Shown here piece by piece: positions 17,614-26,454 of a stretch of DNA of 64,000 bases. Position numbers and translations under genes: made by a program. Position 1 is the first letter of the stretch. Every line of letters begins with the position of its first letter. The stretch is taken from NCBI RefSeq assembly GCF_009755815.1, contig NZ_WRPK01000001.1:744001-808000 (forward strand), given 5' to 3'. Below the pieces are notes generated by a model. That model was not told the origin of the DNA and ran no database searches. It worked only from the letters and a program-made list of their open reading frames with translations. Source of the DNA: Flavisphingomonas formosensis. GTDB lineage: Bacteria > Pseudomonadota > Alphaproteobacteria > Sphingomonadales > Sphingomonadaceae.

Positions 17614-17632
17614 GATATTGATAACGATTCGC
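17614..17632. promoter_or_regulatory. Fur-box-like site in the divergent iron-uptake promoter
   Basis: GATATTGATAACGATTCGC matches the classical 19-bp Fur consensus GATAATGATAATCATTATC at 14 positions. It lies 20 bases before the TonB receptor start on one side and about 60-80 bases before the small membrane gene on the other, so one bound repressor could close both promoters. Sphingomonads may use Fur or another iron regulator with a similar site. Confidence 0.6.
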
Positions 17633-17693
17633 ACTCGCTGTTAGGGGGCGATATGGGACAGCGCAATGGCCAATGCGGAGGGCGAACAGGGTG

Positions 17694-17984
17694 ATGAGCA
17701 TACGCAAGGCGAGGGGCGGGGGCTGGCAGATGGCGGCGCGCTGCCTCACCGCGCTGCTCGGCGGCTATGCGGCAGCTGCGGGCATCGCTTCGCTCGGCGC
17801 GCGGCTGCTGCCGATCGCGACAGCGGAGGCGACGGCCTGGGGAATGATCCTCTCTTTCCTCATTTTCGTTTCGCTCGGGCTGTGGGCCTTTCACGAGCAC
17901 CGGCTGACGCGTATCGCGCTGGTGATATGGGGCAGCGCCGCGGCAACGATCGGCGCGGTGCTGTTGATCGGTCCGCGCGCATGA
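17694..17984 (+). CDS. DUF3649-type small membrane protein of iron-uptake operon
   Basis: The protein has about 96 residues from the ATG at 17694 (a start at 17673 is possible), with three predicted membrane helices: CLTALLGGYAAAAGIASLGA, an AWGMILSFLIFVSLGLWAF segment, and IALVIWGSAAATIGAVLLIG. Small proteins of this length and pattern (DUF3649, called iron transporter or iron uptake protein) usually precede a PepSY membrane protein next to siderophore receptors. Its stop overlaps the ATG of the PepSY gene (ATGA), so the two are coupled. Biochemical role is unknown. Confidence 0.7.
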   Translation: MSIRKARGGGWQMAARCLTALLGGYAAAAGIASLGARLLPIATAEATAWGMILSFLIFVSLGLWAFHEHRLTRIALVIWGSAAATIGAVLLIGPRA

Positions 17985-19567
17985 AGGCGCGCGCCGGCCT
18001 GCGCCAGCCCATGGCCTGGATCCATAGCTGGCTGGGCCTCGTTGCCGGCTGGATCCTGTTCGCGATGTTCCTGACCGGCACCGCCAGCTATTTCCGGCCC
18101 GAGATCACGCGCTGGATGCAGCCGGAGCTGCGCACCGAGGCCGCGGCACCGGCCGAGGCGGCGCGCTCCGCCATCGCCTGGCTACAGGCGAATGCGCCGC
18201 ATGACGAGCAATGGTATATCTATCTGCCGGACGATCGCACCACCGCGACGCGTATCTTCACGCGCCCGCGGCCCGATTCCATGACCCCGGCCAAGCGCCG
18301 CCGGGAGGAGATCCGCCTCGATCCCGCGACCGGCGAGGCGCTGGAGGCCCGCGACACGCGCGGCGGCGAGCAATTTTATCGATTCCATTTCCAGCTCCAG
18401 CTTCCCCATCCTTGGGGACGCTGGCTGGCCGGGCTGTGCGCGATGTTCATGCTCGGCGCGATCGTCTCGGGCGTGGTCACCCATAAGCGGATCTTCGTCG
18501 ATTTCTTCACGCTGCGCTGGGGCAAGGGTCAGCGCAGCTGGCTGGACGCGCATAATGTAACGGCGGTGCTCGCGCTGCCTTTCCATGCGATGATCACCTA
18601 TACTGGCCTGATCACCCTGGTGCTGATGTACATGCCCTGGCCGATCGCGGCCAATTACGCCAAGCCCGCCACCTTCGCCGTCGAAGCCTATGGCAATGAT
18701 CCGGAGGGGGCGGCATCGGGGCGTCCAGCCCGGCTGGTGCCGATTGCCCCGCTGATCGCCGCGGCGACGGAGGAATGGAAAGGCGGGCGGCCCAGCACGC
18801 TGATCGTCCGCAATCCCGACGATGCCGCATCGAGCGTCACCATCCTGCGCGACGGAACCGACGCGCTCAACGCGCGCGGCGGATCGATCACCTATGCCGG
18901 CGCGGACGGCAGGCGCCTCGCGGCATCGCCCCCGCCCGGTCCCGCGATCGAGACGGCGGGGGTGATGCTGGGCTTGCACATGGGCAATTATGCCGGGCCG
19001 GTGCTGCGCTGGACCTATTTCCTGCTCGGCCTTACCGGCAGCGCCATGGTGGCGACCGGGCTGCTGCTCTGGACGGCGAAGCGGCGCAAGCCCGGCGCCA
19101 CGCCATTTTTCGGCTTCCGCGTCGTCGAGCGGATGAACATCGGCGCGCTCGCCTGCCTGCCTGCCGGCATGGCGGCTTTCTTCCTCGCCAACCGGCTGAT
19201 CCCCGCCGCGCAGCCCGGGCGTTCCGGCCTCGAGGTGTCGGCTATGTTCTGGATGTGGTTCGGCCTCGCCGTGTTGTCGCTGCTGCGTCCGGTCCGGCGC
19301 GCGTGGATCGAGACGCTGGCGGTCGCCGCCGTAGCGTTCGCGAGCGTCCCGGTTGTCAATGCGCTCACCACGGATCGCGGCCTGATCCGGTCGATCGCGT
19401 CTGGAGACGGTTTGTTCGTAGCGTTCGATCTGGTGATGCTGAGCGTCGCCGCCTGTCTCGGTTTCGCCGCGTGGAGAGCCGCCCATATCGCGCCCGTTGC
19501 GCCCCGCCAGCGCCGCCACGCCGGACCTCCCGCCTCTGCCGGCAAGGAACTCGCCGATGCCGCTTGA
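17981..19567 (+). CDS. PepSY-associated transmembrane protein, probable ferric-siderophore reductase
   Basis: The 528-residue inner-membrane protein starts at the ATG at 17981. It has an N-terminal helix with HSWLGLVAGWILFAMFLTG, the PepSY-TM signature, a periplasmic PepSY-like region, and further helices including LHMGNYAGPVLRWTYFLL and MVATGLLLW, with conserved histidines in the helices that could bind haem. Members of this family next to TonB receptors (for example FoxB/FiuB-like) reduce ferric siderophores in the periplasm. It is coupled to the small gene before it (4-base overlap) and overlaps the DUF3325 gene after it by 11 bases. The reductase role is inferred from family and context. 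Confidence 0.82.
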   Translation: MKARAGLRQPMAWIHSWLGLVAGWILFAMFLTGTASYFRPEITRWMQPELRTEAAAPAEAARSAIAWLQANAPHDEQWYIYLPDDRTTATRIFTRPRPDSMTPAKRRREEIRLDPATGEALEARDTRGGEQFYRFHFQLQLPHPWGRWLAGLCAMFMLGAIVSGVVTHKRIFVDFFTLRWGKGQRSWLDAHNVTAVLALPFHAMITYTGLITLVLMYMPWPIAANYAKPATFAVEAYGNDPEGAASGRPARLVPIAPLIAAATEEWKGGRPSTLIVRNPDDAASSVTILRDGTDALNARGGSITYAGADGRRLAASPPPGPAIETAGVMLGLHMGNYAGPVLRWTYFLLGLTGSAMVATGLLLWTAKRRKPGATPFFGFRVVERMNIGALACLPAGMAAFFLANRLIPAAQPGRSGLEVSAMFWMWFGLAVLSLLRPVRRAWIETLAVAAVAFASVPVVNALTTDRGLIRSIASGDGLFVAFDLVMLSVAACLGFAAWRAAHIAPVAPRQRRHAGPPASAGKELADAA

Positions 19568-19880
19568 AACCCTTCTGCTCGGCTATGCCGCGCTCGCCAA
19601 TCTGGCGCGGGCGAGCGGCCGTCCGCAGCGCGTGGCCGATGCGATTCCGCTGCTTCGTCCAGTGCATGCGAAGATCGCTGGCATCGCGCTCGCTTTGCTC
19701 TCGCTCGTCGCTAGCTTCTGGCGCTTCGGGGCCTATCAGGGTCTCGTCGCATGGCTCGGCCTCACCAGCCTCGCGGGCGTGGCGCTGGTGCTGCTGCTCT
19801 CGCGCTGGCCGGTTGCCGCGCTGCGCCTCTGGCTCCCGGCCATGGCGCTTGCTGTGCCGATCGATCTCGTGGGATTTTGA
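19557..19880 (+). CDS. DUF3325-type small membrane protein
   Basis: The 107-residue protein starts at the ATG at 19557, with AAGGAA in front and an 11-base overlap with the PepSY gene. Predicted helices are an N-terminal ETLLLGYAALANLA segment, AKIAGIALALLSLVASFW, LGLTSLAGVALVLLLS and a final LWLPAMALAVPIDLVGF. DUF3325 proteins commonly close DUF3649-PepSY operons near siderophore receptors. No catalytic motif is seen. It probably works with the PepSY protein in iron acquisition. Confidence 0.75.
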   Translation: MPLETLLLGYAALANLARASGRPQRVADAIPLLRPVHAKIAGIALALLSLVASFWRFGAYQGLVAWLGLTSLAGVALVLLLSRWPVAALRLWLPAMALAVPIDLVGF

Positions 19881-19887
19881 TCTTCGA

Positions 19888-20925
19888 TCATCCGCCCTGC
19901 CAGTCGATCCATGCGCCATGAGCCTGGCAGTCCGCCAGCCGGCGCGCGATGCCGCCCGGCCACCGGGTCAAGGTCAGCCCGGCGCAGTCGCGTGCCTTGT
20001 CCCATTCGAAGGCGATCCAGGCGAGGGGGCGCTGCGCCGTGGCGCGGGCGCCCGCCGCCTCGATCGTGGCGCGCACCCGTTCGCGCCGTTCCATCGGCAG
20101 ATATTGCATCACGATCGAATGGAAGACGGCGCGCGCCACGCCCTCGGCCTGCGGCTCGGCAAGGCGCGCCTCGATCCAGTCCGCTGCATCCGCGCGGTCG
20201 ATTCGGGGCGGATGCGCCTCGGCGATGGCGATCGCTGCGGCCAGCCGGGCGGCGCGCTGCCGATCGTCTGCCCAGACGAAGGCGGTCAGCCGCTCGCGTG
20301 CCTGCGCCTCGCGAATATCGAGCGGATCGAGATCGGCGCCCCGCGCGGCGAGGATGCGCACCTCCGCCGACTGCGGCGAGGGCCCGCGCCATTGCGGGCG
20401 AAGCTGCACGGGTGAGGCCGGATCACCGCCGCGGACTCCACCGAGATCATAGCCATAGCGCATCAGATTGAGGTTGAGCCCGGCGCTGGAACCCAGCTCC
20501 AGCAATTCGAACGGCAGATCCATGTCCCGTGCCGCCGTCATAAGGGCGGCCCAGATCGCGGCGCTCCGTCCCACCTCGTTCGTCTGCGGCGGCCCGTTCA
20601 GCCATTCGGCGATCATGGCATCCTGCTGGGCCAGCGCCTCGCCGATCGCCGCGTCGAAATCGCCGGCGAGCTCGCGGTAGAGCGCGGTCAGCGCGGGAGT
20701 AACGCCACGCCGGGCAAGGGCATGGAGCGCGCCGTTGACGCGTAGCGCGACCGCATCTGCCATCCGGTCGCCTGGCCATGCGGCGATCCGTGCTGCGGTG
20801 CGAGGCGCCATTGCGATGTGGCGCCGCGCCGCCTCCAGCACCTGCGCGACGAAGGGCGACCCCATGTCCCGCGCCATTGCCGCCTGCCGGGCGAACTCGC
20901 CGCCATCGTCGATCGAATCCGCCAT
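19888..20925 (-). CDS. DUF2332-family protein of unknown function
   Basis: The 345-residue protein carries LELGSSAGLNLNLMRYGYD at about residues 170-188, the hallmark of DUF2332. This motif resembles the glycine-rich loop of SAM-dependent methyltransferases, and VFHSIVMQYLPMERR further on would fit strand 5 of that fold. The last part, AWIAFEWDKARDCAGLTLTRWPGG, is also typical of the family. It is soluble, with no signal peptide. It converges on the DUF3325 gene (7-base gap). A methyltransferase-like fold is a suggestion only; no substrate is known. Confidence 0.75.
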   Translation of the reverse strand: MADSIDDGGEFARQAAMARDMGSPFVAQVLEAARRHIAMAPRTAARIAAWPGDRMADAVALRVNGALHALARRGVTPALTALYRELAGDFDAAIGEALAQQDAMIAEWLNGPPQTNEVGRSAAIWAALMTAARDMDLPFELLELGSSAGLNLNLMRYGYDLGGVRGGDPASPVQLRPQWRGPSPQSAEVRILAARGADLDPLDIREAQARERLTAFVWADDRQRAARLAAAIAIAEAHPPRIDRADAADWIEARLAEPQAEGVARAVFHSIVMQYLPMERRERVRATIEAAGARATAQRPLAWIAFEWDKARDCAGLTLTRWPGGIARRLADCQAHGAWIDWQGG

Positions 20926-20966
20926 GCACAGATCTCCGTTACGGCTGGTGCCGCATTCCTATCGCT

Positions 20967-21938
20967 TCACGCCTCCGGTACCAGATGCGCAGTCTCCGCA
21001 ACCGGGGTGAGCGGCTGGCCGGTAGCGAACCAGCTCTCCAGATTGTCGACGACGAGCTGGCCCATCGCCGCACGCGTATGGGCCGAGGCGGAGCCGAGAT
21101 GCGGCAGCAGCACGACATGGTCCGTGTCGATCAGCGCCTGCGGCACGCGCGGCTCGTCGTTATAGACGTCGAGCCCTGCGGTAAGGATGGTGCCGTTCCG
21201 CAGTGCCTCGATCAGCGCGTCTTCGTCCACCACGCTGCCGCGCGCGACATTGATCAGGATTCCGTCGCGGCCGAGCGCCTGCAGCACCGGCCGGTCGATC
21301 AGGTGCCGCGTCGCCGCCCCGCCGGGCACCATCACGATCAGAACGTCGCAAGCCTGGGCAAGGCCGATCAGCGTCGGATGCCAGGGATAGGGCATGTCCG
21401 GCTGCTTGGTGCGGCCATGATAGGCGATGGCGACATCGAAAGCGGCCAGCCTGCGGGCGATCGCCTTGCCGATCGCACCCAGCCCGACGATGCCGATCTT
21501 GCGTCCGCGCAGGGTCGGCGAAAGTGGGAAATTGCCCTGCAGCCAGCGTCCGGCGCGCAGATAGCGTTCGGCGGCCGGGATCTGCCGCACGGTGGCAAGC
21601 AGCAGCCCGACGGCGAGGTCCGCCACCTCCTCGTCGAGCACGCCCGGCGTGTTGGTCACCACCACGCCCCGCTCGGCTGCCACGGCGACGTCGATCTGAT
21701 CGTAGCCGACGCCGAAGCTGGCGATGATCTCGAGCTGCCGCAGCGCGCCGATCAGCTCCGCATCGACACGGCCATAGAGCGTGCTCGTCGCCATGCCGCG
21801 GATGCTGGGGCCGATTTCACGCAGGAAGGCGGCCGGATCCGGTGCCTCCCATAGCCGATGCATCGTGAACCGTGCCTCCAGCGCGGCGATCACGGCGGGT
21901 TGCATCGGAGCGGTCATCAGGATGTCTGGCTGGGTCAT
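20967..21938 (-). CDS. D-isomer-specific 2-hydroxyacid dehydrogenase (glyoxylate/hydroxypyruvate reductase-like)
   Basis: The 323-residue protein has the full catalytic set: R233 in NVARGSVVDEDAL, E262 in YNDEP and H280 in LLPHLGSAS. The nucleotide motif is GLGAIGKAIARRL (from about 152), and strand two ends AYHGRTKQP (R176, K178), basic residues that favour NADPH. Such enzymes reduce glyoxylate, hydroxypyruvate or other 2-oxoacids in the cytoplasm. It lies alone between the DUF2332 and transglutaminase genes on the same strand, with 41- and 68-base gaps, so co-transcription is possible. Exact substrate is uncertain. Confidence 0.87.
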   Translation of the reverse strand: MTQPDILMTAPMQPAVIAALEARFTMHRLWEAPDPAAFLREIGPSIRGMATSTLYGRVDAELIGALRQLEIIASFGVGYDQIDVAVAAERGVVVTNTPGVLDEEVADLAVGLLLATVRQIPAAERYLRAGRWLQGNFPLSPTLRGRKIGIVGLGAIGKAIARRLAAFDVAIAYHGRTKQPDMPYPWHPTLIGLAQACDVLIVMVPGGAATRHLIDRPVLQALGRDGILINVARGSVVDEDALIEALRNGTILTAGLDVYNDEPRVPQALIDTDHVVLLPHLGSASAHTRAAMGQLVVDNLESWFATGQPLTPVAETAHLVPEA

Positions 21939-22006
21939 GCTGCCGGGCTATCGCCGGTTCTGTCCCGAAGCGAGTGCGATTTCGGCCCGCGCCAGGTGCG
22001 GCGCGC

Positions 22007-22831
22007 TCAGCCCTGCGTCTGGCTCTGGGAGAGGCCGACGCGCACGCCCACGTCCAGCTCCTCCACGCCGCCGCCGATGCGGCTGCCGGAAAGCGGCGCG
22101 GCATCGCGATAGTCGAGGCCGATGGCGACGCGGATATAACGATCGTCCGGGCAATGATCGTGGGATGCGTCAAACGCGATCCAGCCATAATCGGGGATAT
22201 GGGCCTCGGCCCAGGCATGCGCCGCTTCCTGCAGAGCCGCGCCGTCGTCGCGGTAGAAATGGCCTGACACGTAGCGGGCGGGGATGCCGATGGCGCGCGC
22301 CGCCGCTACGAAGACGTGCGCGAAATCCTGGCACACGCCATGGCTTTCGCTGAACGTCTCAATCGCGGTGCGGGTGGCATCCCGCCGGCCCGGATCGAAG
22401 GTCAGCCGCTCGTGCAGCGCGCCCATCAGCAGATGCATTCGGTCCAGCGCGTCGTTGCCCTCGGCTTCGATACCGCGCGCGAAATCGATGATCGCCTCGT
22501 CGGCCGTAGTCAGCCGGGTCGATTGCATGTAGAGCAAGGGCGGCAGCGTCTCGGTCGCGCCCTGCACCATGCCGGCTTTGTTCTCGGTCAGCACCGATCC
22601 GTTCACCGTGATGCTGATCCGGTCGATCGGTCCATCGACGTAGAGCATCGTCGTCTCGTTGCCATAGCCGTCGCGCCCGCTGCGCAGCCGGGCGTTGCAG
22701 TCGACGTCGATCCGCCAGTCGACGACATTCTGGCCGATGAAGGATTCGGGCGTCAGCCGCAGCAGCTGCACGAGGCGCGCCTGCGGTTCGCTGAAGCGAT
22801 ATTCGGTGAGGTGGTGGACGTAGAGTCGCAT
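22007..22831 (-). CDS. Transglutaminase-like cysteine peptidase
   Basis: The 274-residue protein has the N-terminal beta-rich domain found in bacterial transglutaminase-like proteins (MRLYVHHLTEYRFSEP) and a transglutaminase-fold catalytic core with C167 (HGVCQDFAH), H205 (HAWAEA) and D221 (GWIAFDASHD). The triad suits peptidase or transamidation chemistry. It is the last gene of a minus-strand three-gene operon ATP-grasp - alpha-E - transglutaminase, with an 11-base gap to the alpha-E gene. In this conserved trio an amide-bond ligase is paired with an amide-bond hydrolase; the physiological substrate is not established. Confidence 0.87.
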   Translation of the reverse strand: MRLYVHHLTEYRFSEPQARLVQLLRLTPESFIGQNVVDWRIDVDCNARLRSGRDGYGNETTMLYVDGPIDRISITVNGSVLTENKAGMVQGATETLPPLLYMQSTRLTTADEAIIDFARGIEAEGNDALDRMHLLMGALHERLTFDPGRRDATRTAIETFSESHGVCQDFAHVFVAAARAIGIPARYVSGHFYRDDGAALQEAAHAWAEAHIPDYGWIAFDASHDHCPDDRYIRVAIGLDYRDAAPLSGSRIGGGVEELDVGVRVGLSQSQTQG

Positions 22832-22842
22832 CGCCCGTCCCT

Positions 22843-23775
22843 TCAGAAGCGGAACTGCTTGGCGATCGCCTGATCCAGGCGGACATTCTCGCTGACGAAC
22901 TCGGTCAGATATTCATGCAGGCCCTGCGCGAAGATCCTGTCGGTCGTCACCGCGCTGATCGCGCTCTGCCGCCGCCGTGCCAGCCGGTCCGCCTCGCCTT
23001 GCAGGCCGGTGCGTTTGCCGAGCAGGTTGAGCAGGTTTACCGTCTCGTCCGCCGATGCCGCCATCGAGCGCGGCAGCTCGGACCGCTTGATCAGCAGTTC
23101 GGCGACCAACCAGGGCTTCAGTCCTTCGCGATAGAGCCAGCGATAGGCGGTGACGGCCGAAACGGTGTGGAGGATGGTGGTCCACTGATCGCGGTCGATC
23201 GGCCCGCCGATCTTCTCGCCCTCAGGCAGCAGCAGATGATATTTGACGTCGGTCAGACGCGCGGTGTTGTCGCCGCGCTCGATCGCCATGCCCAGCCGGA
23301 TGAACCAGTTGCTCTCGTTGCGCAGCATGCGGTGCAGCGCACCTTCGAAACCACGCGCTTCCGCCTTGATCGCTTCGGCGAGGCTGAGCGTGGATTGGCT
23401 GCCGCCCGTGGTGGAGCGATCGCGCAGACCCAGCCATGCGCGATTGATAGCCTCCCAGGCCTCGCGGCTGAGCGCGGTACGCACCGATTTCGCGTTCATC
23501 CTCGCCATATCCAGGCAGGATCGGATCGAGCTCGGATTCTCGCGCGAGAGAGTGAGGTAGCGCGCGACATTGGGCGCGGTCAGTGCGTCGCCCGTTGCGG
23601 CGAAACCTTCCTCGCCGCCCGCGACCGAAAGCGCGCTCGCCCAGGCGCCGGCACCGGCGGGGCGGGGAGACAGCGAATCGAGGCGCAGCGTCGCCTCGAT
23701 CAGCCGTGCCGTGAATTCGGCGCGCTCGACATAACGGCCGAGCCAGTAGAGCGAGGCGGCAGTGCGCGAGAGCAT
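22843..23775 (-). CDS. Alpha-E domain protein
   Basis: The 310-residue, mostly helical protein begins MLSRTAASLYWLGRYVERAEFTA, the signature of the alpha-E family, with conserved NESNWFIRLGMAIERGDNTARLTDVKY around residues 155-182. The GRYVERAE and IERGDNTAR acidic/basic helix motifs are thought to be the functional core. It always travels with the circularly permuted ATP-grasp ligase and the transglutaminase-like peptidase, as here. No enzymatic activity is proved for it; it may be the scaffold or carrier for the ligase. Confidence 0.87.
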   Translation of the reverse strand: MLSRTAASLYWLGRYVERAEFTARLIEATLRLDSLSPRPAGAGAWASALSVAGGEEGFAATGDALTAPNVARYLTLSRENPSSIRSCLDMARMNAKSVRTALSREAWEAINRAWLGLRDRSTTGGSQSTLSLAEAIKAEARGFEGALHRMLRNESNWFIRLGMAIERGDNTARLTDVKYHLLLPEGEKIGGPIDRDQWTTILHTVSAVTAYRWLYREGLKPWLVAELLIKRSELPRSMAASADETVNLLNLLGKRTGLQGEADRLARRRQSAISAVTTDRIFAQGLHEYLTEFVSENVRLDQAIAKQFRF

Positions 23776-23882
23776 CTAGCGCCGCTCCCCCGGCAACAGG
23801 GCCCCGTGGCAGGCGGAACTGGAAGATAGGTCGTTCCTCATCCGAACCGTTTCTGCTTTCGCTCTCACAATCCCCCCGAAGC

Positions 23883-25331
23883 TCAAAGCCTGCCTCCCCC
23901 AGGTCCGTCCGCCAGTATCAGGCTGTCCTTGGTGCCGCCGCCCTGGCTGGAATTCACCACCAGCGATCCTTCCTTCAGCGCGACGCGGGTGAGGCCGCCG
24001 GGAATGATCGTCACGCCGTTCGCGCCGGAAAGCACGAAGGGGCGGAAATCGACGTGGCGCGGCGCGACGCCTGCCTCGGTGAGGGTCGGCACCGTGGAGA
24101 GGGCGAGCGTCGGCTGCGCGATGTAGCGATAGGGCTCGGCGATCAGCGCGGCGCGGAAATCCTCGATCTGCTGCTTCGTCGCGGTCGGGCCGACGAGCAT
24201 GCCGTAGCCGCCCGATCCGTCGACCAGCTTGACGACGAGCTGCTCCAGATTGTCGAGCACATATTTCAACGCCTGCGGTTCGCGGCAGCGATAGGTTTCG
24301 ACATTGGGCAGCTTCGCTTCGCCGCCAGAATAATATTTCACGATCTCGGGCATGTAGCTGTAGATCGCCTTGTCGTCGGCGATGCCCGTGCCCGGCGCGT
24401 TCACCAGGGTGACGTTGCCGGCCATATAGGCGGCGATCAGGCCCGGCACGCCCAGCAGCGAGTCCGGCTTGAAGACCAGCGGGTCGATATAGTCGTCGTC
24501 GATGCGGCGATAGATGACGTCCACCCGGACGCGCCCGTCGATCGTCTTCATCCAGACGATGTCGTCGTCCACCTCCAGATCCGCCGCCTCGACCAGCTCG
24601 ATGCCGATCTGGTCGGCCAGGAAGCTGTGCTCGTAAAAGGCGCTGTTGTAATGGCCGGGGGTCAGGATCACGCACACCGGATCGCTGGAGGTGCGCGGCG
24701 TTACCGAGCGGAGCGTCTCGTGCAGCGCGTCGGGATAGCCGTCCACGGGCCGAACCGGGAACTTCTCGAACAGCTCGGGGCAGAGACGCAGCATCGCCTC
24801 GCGATTCTCGAGCATGTAGGACACGCCGGACGGCGTGCGCGCATTATCTTCCAGAACCCAGAATTCGTCCGGCCCGGTGCGGACGAGATCGATGCCGCAG
24901 ATATGCGCGTAGATGCCGTGCGGCGGCCGCGTTCCCGAAAGCATCGCGCGGAACTGCGGATTGCCGAGGATGAGCTCCGCTGGCAGCACCCCGTCGGCCA
25001 GGATGCGCCGCTCGCCATAGACGTCGGCGAGGAAGGCGTTGATCGCCTCCACGCGCTGTACCAGCCCTTCGGACAGCTTGGCCCATTCGCGGCCGGTGAA
25101 GATACGCGGCACGATATCGAAGGGGATGATCCGCTCCGCGGCTTCTTCCTCGCCATAGACGGCGAAGGTGATGCCGAGCTGCCGGAAGGCGGCCTCCGCC
25201 GCCTTCTGCCGTCGGTCGAGCTCGGTAGCCGGCGTCTCCGTGATCCATTGGGCGAGCTCGGCGAATTCGGGCCTCCCGGCCCGGTCGTTGTCCGAGCCCC
25301 AGACTTCGTCGAAAGCGCGCCTGCCCGCCAT
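23883..25331 (-). CDS. Circularly permuted ATP-grasp ligase (type 2)
   Basis: The 482-residue protein starts at the ATG at 25331 (MAGRRAFDEVWGSDNDRAG), with AAAAAGGAT in front. An upstream open frame of 41 codons is not used. Motifs of the permuted ATP-grasp family are visible: DLVRTGPDEFWVLEDNARTP, then RTPSGVSYMLENREAM, ILTPGHYNSAFYEHSFLAD, and near the end VKLVDGSGGYGMLVGP and SSQGGGTKDSLI. The fold should join a carboxylate to an amine using ATP. It heads the operon with the alpha-E and transglutaminase genes; a 107-base gap follows it. Product unknown. Confidence 0.88.
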   Translation of the reverse strand: MAGRRAFDEVWGSDNDRAGRPEFAELAQWITETPATELDRRQKAAEAAFRQLGITFAVYGEEEAAERIIPFDIVPRIFTGREWAKLSEGLVQRVEAINAFLADVYGERRILADGVLPAELILGNPQFRAMLSGTRPPHGIYAHICGIDLVRTGPDEFWVLEDNARTPSGVSYMLENREAMLRLCPELFEKFPVRPVDGYPDALHETLRSVTPRTSSDPVCVILTPGHYNSAFYEHSFLADQIGIELVEAADLEVDDDIVWMKTIDGRVRVDVIYRRIDDDYIDPLVFKPDSLLGVPGLIAAYMAGNVTLVNAPGTGIADDKAIYSYMPEIVKYYSGGEAKLPNVETYRCREPQALKYVLDNLEQLVVKLVDGSGGYGMLVGPTATKQQIEDFRAALIAEPYRYIAQPTLALSTVPTLTEAGVAPRHVDFRPFVLSGANGVTIIPGGLTRVALKEGSLVVNSSQGGGTKDSLILADGPGGGRL

Positions 25332-25684
25332 AGGATCCTTTTTGTGTAGCGGTTTTTCTTCGTCGGAAAGACTGCAACGCTTTGCTGCGCCGCACAAGAG
25401 GGGCAGCACATGAATTTCTCGGCGTGGCAGAGATTCCTCCCAGGAATGCCACAACGCCCTTCCGGCAGGATTGTTGCACGGTCGGTTGCGTCCGTCACGC
25501 AGGCTCGGGACAGCCCGGCGACGTGGACATTTTCTCAGTCCATCACGCTATATCGTCTCTTGCCCGGTGCGGCTGCCCGATTGGCGTGCGGGATCGAGTC
25601 CGCGCCTTTTCGTTCGGGTAAACGAAAGGGCCGCCGGCATCGCGCCGGCGGCCCTTACCCCCGCATCAAGCCATTGGCGTCGGC
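25332..25684. other. Intergenic region between ATP-grasp operon and ctrA
   Basis: This 353-base stretch has no convincing gene. It holds the probable promoter side of the ATP-grasp operon, an interrupted inverted repeat GTGGCA/ATTCCT...AGGAAT/TGCCAC at 25424-25452, and on the ctrA side two adjacent hairpins at 25605-25630 and 25628-25654. No clear -35/-10 pair could be assigned. Confidence 0.6.
25628..25654 (-). terminator. Rho-independent terminator of ctrA
   Basis: GGGCCGCCGGC (25628-25638) pairs perfectly over 11 bases with GCCGGCGGCCC (25644-25654) around a 5-base loop, 31 bases past the ctrA stop. Read on the minus strand the stem is followed by TTTCGTTT. A second hairpin (CCTTTTCGTT / AACGAAAGGG, 25605-25630) abuts it, making a double terminator likely. 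Confidence 0.75.
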
Positions 25685-26386
25685 TCAGGCGACCTGGGCC
25701 ATCGCGTCTTCGTCGGGATCACGCAGCACATAGCCGCGGCCCCAGACCGTCTCGATATAGTTTTCGCCGCCGCAGGCCAGGCTCAGCTTCTTGCGCAGCT
25801 TGCAGATGAACACGTCGATGATCTTGAGTTCGGGTTCGTCCATCCCGCCATAGAGATGGTTCAGGAACATCTCCTTGGTGAGCGTCGTGCCCTTGCGGAG
25901 CGAGAGCAGCTCCAGCATCGCATATTCCTTGCCGGTCAGGTGGACGCGGGCTCCATCGACCTCCACCGTCTTGGCATCGAGGTTGACGGCCAGCTTGCCT
26001 GTGCGAATCACCGATTGGCTGTGGCCCTTGGAACGACGGACCACCGCATGGATGCGCGCCACCAGCTCTTCGCGGTGAAACGGCTTGGTGACATAATCGT
26101 CCGCGCCGAAACCGAGCGCGCGGACCTTGGAGTCCATTTCGGAAATGCCCGAGAGGATCAGAACCGGCGTCTGCACCTTGGCGACGCGCAGCTTCTTCAG
26201 CACGTCGTAGCCGTGCATATCCGGGAGATTCAGATCCAGGCAGATGATGTCGTAATCATAGAGCTTACCCAGGTCGAGCCCCTCTTCCCCCAGGTCCGTC
26301 GTGTAGACGTTGAAGCCCTCGGCAGAGAGCATGAGCTCGATGCTCTTCGCGGTGGTCGGCTCGTCTTCGATCAGCAGCACACGCAT
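25685..26386 (-). CDS. ctrA: CtrA cell-cycle response regulator
   Basis: The 233-residue OmpR/PhoB-type regulator is recognisable as CtrA by [19 protein letters not shown], phospho-acceptor D51 in [20 protein letters not shown], and a C-terminal winged helix with [16 protein letters not shown] and [20 protein letters not shown]. Phosphorylated through the CckA-ChpT relay, CtrA controls division, motility and replication timing in alphaproteobacteria. The protein ends in Val-Ala rather than the Ala-Ala degradation tag of Caulobacter, so ClpXP turnover may differ. The gene is monocistronic, with a strong terminator behind it and CtrA and GANTC sites in its promoter. Confidence 0.96.
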   Translation of the reverse strand: MRVLLIEDEPTTAKSIELMLSAEGFNVYTTDLGEEGLDLGKLYDYDIICLDLNLPDMHGYDVLKKLRVAKVQTPVLILSGISEMDSKVRALGFGADDYVTKPFHREELVARIHAVVRRSKGHSQSVIRTGKLAVNLDAKTVEVDGARVHLTGKEYAMLELLSLRKGTTLTKEMFLNHLYGGMDEPELKIIDVFICKLRKKLSLACGGENYIETVWGRGYVLRDPDEDAMAQVA

Positions 26387-26454
26387 CTGGCATATCCCCT
26401 GTCAACGGACAACTCATGCCTAACCAGACAGGCACAAACTGTCGAGACACGTCA

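Noticed and set aside
24054-25349. 431-codon plus-strand frame over the ATP-grasp gene
   Set aside because: Antisense to a conserved ligase with all motifs; no ribosome site or domain.
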